Shown in pieces: positions 56,347 through 64,000 of a stretch of DNA of 64,000 nt. Origin of the DNA: Aotearoamyces nothofagi (Eukaryota; Ascomycota; Leotiomycetes; Leotiales; Tympanidaceae); NCBI GenBank assembly GCA_015345905.1, contig JADDTR010000013.1:563411-627410 (forward strand). The letters run 5' to 3'. Every line of letters starts with the position of its first letter. Within the stretch, counting starts at the first letter, position 1. The notes beneath the pieces were generated by a model that was not told where the DNA came from, searched no databases, and was given only the letters and a program-made list of their open reading frames with translations. A program made the translations under genes and the position numbers.

Positions 56347-58276
56347 ATGGTGTTCTGCGGGAAACCATCCAAGGGCTGTCAAACATGTCGAGAAAGAAAG
56401 GTTCGAGTAAGTATTCTATAATAGGGTTTGTTTCCGATTCTCGGATACTAACGAGCCACAGTGTGATCAATTGCAAGATGGCTGCACTCAGTGTTCAAAG
56501 GTCAAGCGCGAGTGCCCTGGATATAGAGACCAGCTGCATTTGATGTTCCGGGATGAGAGTAAGGCAGTTGCCAAGAAATCTAAGGCTCGAGAGGTCTTGA
56601 AGTCCCAGCGTGCATCTCAGACGTCTCGGGGATCCCAAGGATGTCGCACGCCCAGTCCTACTCCCAATGCACCCACCCTTGCAGCCACCAAGTCATATCC
56701 CGAGGACAGCATGGAGATAGTTCGGCACCAAAATGCTTATTTCTCCGCTGCTCTCGATACACTGCAGAGCCAAGGGCTGTACTACTTACATGCATCTGCA
56801 TATCCCTCGTTGGATAATTACTATTCCAATAATGGCGACTACGGGACCATACACGCTCAAAACAGATATTTCCCCACAGTCATACCGTTAACTTTCTCCA
56901 TGGCACCGACCATTGAGGAGCGAGCTACATGCTTCTTCTTCTCGAATTACGTCACTTGCCCTCAAAGTTATAGCCCCAGGCAGTTATCAGGCATAGCTGA
57001 TTTCTCTATTCTTCAGAATTTGGATGAGAATCTTTCTGCCTGTATGAGTGCGGTTGGATTGGCTGGTTATGCGCATGCTGCACAAGCTCCGGGACTCCTA
57101 CTCAATGCACGAGCAGAGTACACTAAAGCACTGAGGCTTACCAACGCTGCTCTAAAATCTCCTGTCGATGCTACAAAAGATAGCACCTTAATGGCCATTT
57201 TGATCCTAAGCATCTTCGAGACGATAACTGGCTATAGCATGCGCTCGTTAGCAGCATGGGCAGAGCATGTTAACGGTGCAGCAGCCCTTGTAAAGCTCCG
57301 CGGTCGTGAGCAATTGCGCACATTTGGTGGAAGGCGATTGTTCATGCAAGTATCCAGTAACCTCTTAATCAGCTGCATCCAAAGGCGACTAGCCGTACCA
57401 CAATACATTATTGAATTGCGAGACCAAATGCAGTTAATGGCGAATATTCCAGCCTTCAAAGATGCCTGGCACTTCCAGAGATTGATGATTGATTATGCAA
57501 ATCTCAATGCGAGTGTAAGAGATGGTTCTCTTGCCGATGCCCACGACATACTCGCCAGAGCACTCACGCTAGATGGTGCTTTAGTAGAAGTATTCTACAA
57601 CCCACCTCCAGAATGGGAATATGTGACAGTCTTTACTACCAATTCTGATCCAGATATTGTTTTCAGGGGCTGTTACCATATCTACCCAGACTTCTGGATT
57701 GCTCAACTATGGAACGCCATGCGAAGTATCAGGATCCTGCTGCATGAACTCGTTCACAGAGTCTTGAAAGACAACTTCTTATCTGCGCCAGCGCTCTCCG
57801 CCAATGCTAAATATATAGCCCAATTTGAAGAATCAACAAATATTCTTCTCACCCAGCAAGCTGATATCCTGGCATCATTACCTCAACACATGAATTATTG
57901 CTCTTCCGGATCGGTATCGCTCGCGGCAAATGATGCTAAACGACTAGAAGTTACGAGCCAGCAGGGACCAGCCTCCGCAGGATCAGTTTGGTCTCTATTT
58001 GACAACCCGAGTGGGGTTGTGGGCGGCTCTTCCGCCAACCCTACCTCTGATGTATTCCTTTCACAGGAGCTGCCGGGCCTTCGTGCCTCAAGCGGCTACT
58101 TGAACCTCCTCTGGCCTCTCTTCCTTGCAGGCAATCTGGACGTAGCTTCGGAAGAATCTCGGCTCTGGGTTGGTAAGAATCTTCGGCTGATAGGCCATTC
58201 AATGGGAATAAGTCAGGCTGTCGTGATCGCCGAAGTCCTGGACACGAAAACAAACATCGAATTCTGGGAGGAGTAG
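56347..58276 (+). CDS. Zn2Cys6 transcription factor
   Basis: The model is join(56347-56406, 56462-58276), 624 residues. The binuclear zinc cluster is at the amino terminus and is split by the 55-nt intron: SKGCQTCRERKVR | CDQLQDGCTQCSKVKRECPG holds the six cysteines with normal spacing. The region after about residue 130 is the mainly helical fungal regulator domain with several hydrophobic blocks such as STLMAILILSIFETITGYS and AAWAEHVNGAAALVKLRG, the latter typical of the Fungal_trans_2 type. It is a nuclear DNA-binding regulator. It lies tail-to-tail with a P450 gene 268 bp downstream; a role in controlling that gene is only suggested by position. Confidence 0.92.
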
Positions 58277-58543
58277 TGAAGCTTGAGGATACTCCTGGGG
58301 CAGCATGTTCCCCCGTTTGTAGAGTTTCAATAGGTGTAGAATCAAGTAGACTGGTTCAACGGGGTGCGTCATGGCCGGAGAAAGCTTATTAACATATCAA
58401 GCGTGCTTTGAAAGTCGCTTATGGAGGAATTAATAGTTATGAAGGTGTGTACAATATAACTATTGAACTTTGCATCTTCTCCCTACCAAAACAGCGATAA
58501 TCATCGCACAACATCTGGATAAAGTCATACAAAAGATGCCCAC

Positions 58544-60682
58544 CTAACACCCAGCAAACGTCTCCTTCCCCCTTTTCACATACCTAACTGGAATATCTTC
58601 CCCCCTCATCTTCAGCGTGATAACCATTTCGGAATCTCTAATCAGCCTCCTCGCCCTCTCTCTCGCCTTGCCATACACGCTCTTCCGCTCCTCCAATCCC
58701 ATCCTGAGGATCTCCTCGTCACTAGCCCACGCACCGCAGTCGAGCTCCACGTTATAGGACTGAAAGATCACAGACAGGACTGCGGTGATCTCGACCTGGG
58801 CGAAACGACGGCCCGGGCAGGCGCGTGCGCCCTCGGAGAAGGGGATAAAGGCCCCTTTTTGAGGGCGGAATAGCGAGCCTTGGGTTTCGAAGGATGCGGT
58901 TTCGAAACCATCTGCGGGGGCGGTAGGTGTGGTGTCGTGAGGTGTATCGCTCGAAGAGAGTAGCCAACGCTCCGGGACAAAGTCGTCCATATCGTCAGGC
59001 TTGGTGGTGATTTTCGATGGCGAATGAGGAAAGTATTTCGGGTTACGATGCGTTCCCACGCAGTTCAGATGTATGTAAGTGGCAGGCGGGATGGTGACTT
59101 CTTTCCCATCCATAGTGAGGCTCTTCGGGGACGCCTTGACTGTTTTCGGAACATTGATGACCGGTGGGATGAGTCTGAGCTCTTCATTCTGCACGGCGCC
59201 GACCATGGAGTTGTAGAGGTTCCGCATATCGGTTGCGTATGTCCATTCTTTGGGATCTCGGGAGCCCACTAACCTATCAATGTCGGCTTGTAAGTGTCTC
59301 TGCGAGTCGAGGTTCATTGCAAGGAAAAGCACTGAGAAGGTAAGCGTGTTGCCGGCGGTCTCGTGGCCGGCGACCATGAAGATGAAGGCGTTGCCGATGA
59401 TTTCGTCTTTGCTCAAGGCGGCAGATTCGGAAATGTTTTTCTCCTCGCTCCTGTCATTCATGCCACCGGTTGCATTCTCCGACGCTTTGATGAGAGGTGC
59501 TGGATATGTTAGATGGAAGAAATATATCCAGACCAGATTACTGACCGAGAAGATCCATCGTTCCTTCATCTTTCTCTCCAATTTCTAGCTTCTGTTTCTT
59601 ATACTCAAAAAGCTCGTTGAAATACTGGCGCAGCTCTGTTAGAGAGCGCTGCAGGTTCTTATGGATCTTAAAGGGGGAGTTCGCTATCAGCTAGTTAGCT
59701 TGACGGGAATCAGGTATGGATTCAAATTCGGGCTTACCCAAAATCCATGATGGAATTAATCCAACCCAAATGATGTTATCTCCTACCACTTCTTCCAATG
59801 ATTTCTTAAAGGACAATTTGTGGCGGTTTTCAAGCTTTTCCGTATTGAAGCCCGGTACCACCTTCGTACCTAAACTTGACTCATCTTGGCCAGGCCATAG
59901 CTGAGGTACGCCAAATCCAGCACCGCAAATGACATGCAATGCCAGCATAGCCATATCCGGTGCAGCACTCTCAATCTTAATCTCATCCGCATTATTACCA
60001 TCTCGCTGTTTCCAAACATTCAACAAACTCTGCGCCTGAGTGACTGATTCTTCCCACACCAAGGCATTGCTCTTCTCAGAGAACGCCGGAGCTACAATTC
60101 TGCGATGTCTTCGCCAGTCCTGGCCTTCGGATGTGAGGATGCTTTTTCCTAGGAAATCGACTATTACATAGTCTTCTACGGGCTTGAGGAATTCGGTTTT
60201 GCGAGCAGCCATTTGCGCGTTTGCTTCTGCGTTTGTGCTGGAGAAATAGAACCCGTCCGGGCTGACTACCAAAAAGGCATCGCCGACTACATCGTACACC
60301 TCGCGCCAGTAGACCCAGGAGGACCTAGACCTCATGATCCTAACAGCACGTCAGATACCAAGGCCTCACAGCTACCTCAATCGAGTATCAGAGCCGTACC
60401 TTCTCCATACTGCATCCTTCTCGCCGGGCATCAATTCCAGAAGCGGGTGCAGGATCTTGTCAGCAGCCTCCCAAAAGCCATTAGCATGAAAGAAGGCTGG
60501 ACGTCGTCAGAGCCCATCTCAGAGCAAATATCCGGTAGGGAAAACTCACGCGTTATAATATATGGCAGACCCGAAGCCTCAGCGACGGCAAGATTGCGTT
60601 TCAGTGCTTGATAGCGACGAAAAAGCAAGATCAGAAGCACGCTCAGAAGCCCGAGAGGGGCATAAAGAAGAGGCATGGGCAT
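58544..60682 (-). CDS. Cytochrome P450 monooxygenase
   Basis: The model is complement(join(58544-59499, 59546-59683, 59738-60339, 60400-60496, 60550-60682)), 641 residues. It is an ER-anchored haem-thiolate monooxygenase. The amino-terminal anchor is LYAPLGLLSVLLILLF followed by a basic stop (RRYQALKR). Marks are WRRHRRIVAPAFSE (C helix), the I-helix VAGHETAGNT, the ExxR Glu and Arg in NEELRLIPP, the PERW motif and the haem-binding FSEGARACPGRRFA, with Cys as axial ligand. An unusual polar insert (SSSDTPHDTTPTAPADG and more) lies between PERW and the haem loop and explains part of the extra length. The introns are 46-60 nt. Start is ATG 60682; an ATG at 60676 is also possible. Substrate unknown. 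Confidence 0.93.
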
Positions 60683-61422
60683 TGTTGAGCAGTCCACGCA
60701 TACAGACGCAGATAGAAAAGATGCATGAGTGCGATCAACGCACAGGAAGAGAGAGAAAGGCGAGCAACACGTTTTGTTCAAGCACAAGTACAGGCACAAA
60801 CCGGGAAAGAACCATCTGCTCTACTCTGCCCAGCCAGCCGAATCCGCAACCAACTGTGCTGGTTGCTGACGAGCAGTCCATGACACTCGTAGGGTATGGC
60901 AGCCATGCCGGCATGATTGTGCGCCTCGCTCGACTGTCTCAGGACGCCGAGAGGCCAGTGCATGTGTAACGGTGAGCAGCGCTGTGCCTGTCTTACCATG
61001 CTATGTCATCATCGACTGTCCATATCGACGAGAGGGGCGCGGGGTAAAGAAAGATCAGGGCTGATCCCCGCAGTGTATGTATGTATGCCAATAAAATACA
61101 GTAGTGCCGCACATCTATCATATCATATAGCCATACTTGTGATATGTGATATATCTTAGATTGTCTAGTTCACCGCTGTGGCAGTGCCACCCAATCAAAT
61201 AGCGAGCGTATAGACTCAAGACGGTAAGATCTAGCATGCAAGACATCATCTCGCCGAGTGTCCATTAAAATTAACTATCTAGAACCTCTTGATTCCTCCT
61301 TTTTGCTAGGCTGTCTATATTCCAGCGCAATACCTGGCCTTTCCAGATGATGCCCGCATCATCGAGAATCCCACGTAAGCTTGAAATTTCCAGGACAACT
61401 CCTGAGCAAACCATAATACGCC
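60683..61422. other. Intergenic region
   Basis: Promoter of the P450 and 3' side of the histidine kinase, both on the minus strand. Plus-strand frames at 60562-60969 and 60917-61159 have no support. Confidence 0.55.
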
Positions 61423-64000
61423 TTAGATCCTAATAATGTTTTCCGGTTCCTTCGACTCCGCCTTCGCCTTACGTAACACTTCTAACAATGCTCCAATCTT
61501 GACAAAACTAATCGGCTTCGTCAGAAAGTCGTCAAATCCACTCTCCTCGGCCTCGTCTCTATCTCTTCGACTCGCCAGGCCTGTTAATGCAACAATGTAC
61601 GCCTTGTCTGCCACTATCTTCCAAGGCTGGTTGTGCGAGTCACGTCCTTCACGAGGCTCCCGGTGCCGCCTGCTCCGCTCACATTGCCTTATCAAGCGCG
61701 TAGCTTCAAATCCGTCCATTTCTGGCATTGAAATGTCCATGAAAATAATGTCAAATGGTTCTTCAGTTGAGTGTACTGCTGTAACGGCCTCGGCGCCGTT
61801 GCGAGCGGTGATAACGGTGTCCATATTTCGCTTTACGAGGTATCGACGGAGAAGTTGAAGATTCAGGGAATTGTCGTCAACTGCAAGAATTTTGAGTGCG
61901 CTAGGATCTTGACGGCTGGTGTTAGGTGTTAGATAGGAAGAGAGCGTATTCGGGGTTTGTGGTGTCTCTTTGGCATCGTCCGCTGTGCTTCGAGGGCTTT
62001 GCATCTCTGGTTGATTCGGATAGATAGGTTCAGAGTATCCGTCAGGGATCTCCAGCGGTTTGTTCGTTGAAGATGCAGTTACATATGAGCTATCCGAGCC
62101 ACTTTCATCCGCGGAACTGGCTATTGAACCTCTCAAAGTCGACGGCTGCGAGCTCAGCGGAGACTCCACCAATATTTTTGTAGGCTCTCTTGCAGAGAGT
62201 TCCTGAAAAATATGTAATATACTCCTTGCCAGTTTGTACGGTCCGAGCGGAGTACAGATCTGTTCTGAATGTTTAATCCCTTGCCTATATTTCCTCTCAC
62301 GCAGGTCCGAAATATTTTCACGAACCACCAAAACACGGTAATCATCCGAGGTAGGTAGAGGCAGTGACTCCTTCATGTTTCCGTCAAGTCTTTCAACTAT
62401 GACAAGATCGGCTTTCGCTAATGCATCCTCTTCCTGAGAAATAATAATATTGAAGCCAAACCACGAAGAGCAGTATCTTTCAACACACTTCCACGCAAGA
62501 GCCTTGTTTTGTTTTAGTTGGGGGCTAACAGGATCACTGCGCACAATTACAAGGGATTTTCCTTGCGCGATGCTTCTCAGTGATTGAAGGCATTGTATTG
62601 CTTCGGCATCTGCAGTCTTTGTGCCATCCATTCGATCCTTGGAGATGGTTTTATCGTCGTTATATTCAGCCGTCTCCAAAGGTAGGGTGACCTCAACATC
62701 TGTGCCTTTGCCTAACTCACTCCGAACTCGAATCTTACCCCCTAGCTGACTAACAATGCTCCAACTGTGTTCTAATTAGTATAATACGTCTATACAGTTT
62801 TTAAGTACGGACTTACACGATCGATAGGCCCAGTCCAATTCCCGGAGCAAAGGTATCTTCTTGGGCAAATGGAGTATATAATTTTCGCTCCATATATTCG
62901 GATGACATTCCACGTCCTGAATCTATGATATTCAATGCTAAAGTCTTCGAAGAGGACTTTAAACCTTTTCCTTCCGCACCACGGACATGTAATTGAACTA
63001 AGATGAATCCGGATTGTGTATACTTCTGTGCATTTCCGAATATATTCATTATCACTCGTCGTAATGCTCCTATCAAGGGTATTATTATTAGACAGAGAAT
63101 ATTAATGCTGGTGTGAATCGCTTACCTGGCTGGATCGTGAAGTTCCAATCTCGTTGTTCAAAATCCAAAATAATTTCAACAGGGTGTTCATGCGGAAGAT
63201 GCGTGTTGGGTGTGGAAGGGCGTTGTACGGGAGAGCCAGAATCGGTTGTTTGGAACTTGCGCGCGGCAATCATTCCGTTTACAATGTCCTCACATAGTAG
63301 AGCAACATTACTTGTTTGATTTAGCTCATTTGAGATGGTACCTGATAGTGTAAGCTTTGCGTGTAGCTACACCTGGACCTGGTACAAACCTTTCTCAGTA
63401 CCGCTCTTCTCAAAAGAATTGATTTTGCTGTAATCCAATACGTGATTGATAGTATCCTGGATAAAACATTAGTACTCTAACAATGTTAGTAGCGTTAGAC
63501 TTACCAGGAGTGTCGAACCGCAGTTCTGGATAGTTGAAGTGAACTCGATTTGCATTGTATCAAGCTCCGACTCCCGTAGTAATTCGGCACTCGCAAGAAT
63601 ACCATGCAAAGGACTTCGAAATTCATCTGCATTCGTTAGAGACGTCCGAGCAGTGTGAGAATGGCAGGAGCATACGTGAAATACTGCTGATGAAGTCTGA
63701 TTTCATTTTGTTGGCTGTGATGGCGTCTAGGCGACTGACTTCGACCATAACTGAGTTGGTAAAGGCTGAGAGGAAGGAGATCTCGGATTCGACAGTAAAT
63801 ACGGGCACCGCAGATTGACTCCAAACAAAACATCCGGAATGCCAGCGATCTATTAATGTAAGCACAAATCTTTCGAGGAAATACATTTTCACGACTCACC
63901 TCCACCGGCATCCCATAAAGGCAAAAAAATTATTTGTCGGGCATTTTTGAAGATTTTGGAAAGTAAATTCGCTTCTATTCTCTGTCGTTTTAAGTCGAAT
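61423..64000 (-). CDS. Hybrid histidine kinase (two-component), carboxy-terminal part, cut by window edge
   Basis: The model is complement(join(61423-62764, 62817-63069, 63126-63341, 63390-63456, 63505-63626, 63676-63849, 63900->64000)). The visible part begins in a sensor stretch (RQIIFLPLWDAGG, DRWHSGCFVWSQS), then a long helix leading to the H-box SHEFRSPLHGIL with the phospho-acceptor His. Next are the N-box VIMNIFGNAQKYT, the G1 box DSGRGMS and G2 box GIGLGLSIV of the ATPase domain. A spacer of about 170 residues follows, then a receiver domain with the acidic pair of AVDDNSLNLQLL, the phospho-acceptor Asp in IIFMDISMPEMDGFEA, the Thr in ALTGLA and Lys in LTKPIS. It is thus a complete hybrid output module; sensor domains lie beyond the window. 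Confidence 0.93.

Overview
The window is nuclear DNA of a filamentous ascomycete (Pezizomycotina). The evidence is dense short introns (46-65 nt, GT-AG, one GC-AG, one 172 nt), a STE3-type pheromone receptor, a Zn2Cys6 regulator, fungal rhodopsin-domain membrane proteins, an AA9 polysaccharide monooxygenase with a CBM1 module, an AzgA purine transporter and a hybrid histidine kinase. The lifestyle suggested is a plant-litter or plant-associated fungus. I cannot name the species. All gene models were built by hand from reading frames and splice sites; none is confirmed by RNA or database search.

Layout. 1-8.3 kb: a STE3 receptor cut by the left edge, a fungal membrane protein of unknown function, a Baeyer-Villiger-type flavin monooxygenase and an AA9-CBM1 enzyme. 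8.3-37 kb is accessory and gene-poor: two sugar-porter MFS transporters (11.2 and 28.7 kb), a GT32 mannosyltransferase (14.3 kb), a rhodopsin-domain protein (26.0 kb), and between them long gene-free stretches full of microsatellites and minisatellites. The largest runs about 10.6 kb (15.4-26.0 kb). 34.4-37.0 kb holds one predicted 859-residue protein joining a seven-helix rhodopsin-type (PTH11-like) receptor domain to a complete FucP-type MFS sugar transporter in one reading frame. This is the most unusual object in the window.

38.7-45.1 kb is a small metabolic group: a maleylacetate-reductase-like dehydrogenase, an O-methyltransferase, a short-chain dehydrogenase and an AzgA purine permease. 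46.8-53.5 kb is a compact housekeeping block: KIN17, SPT4, protein phosphatase 5, the RNase P/MRP subunit POP8 and the splicing-associated ES2 protein, some sharing short divergent promoters. 54.1-64.0 kb has a DUF7702-like membrane protein, a Zn2Cys6 regulator facing a cytochrome P450, and a hybrid histidine kinase cut by the right edge.

Functional picture. Several genes deal with sensing and uptake at the cell surface (STE3, two rhodopsin-domain proteins, three sugar-type MFS modules, AzgA, histidine kinase) and with oxidative chemistry (BVMO, AA9, P450, dehydrogenases). The housekeeping genes sit together and away from the repeat-rich accessory part.
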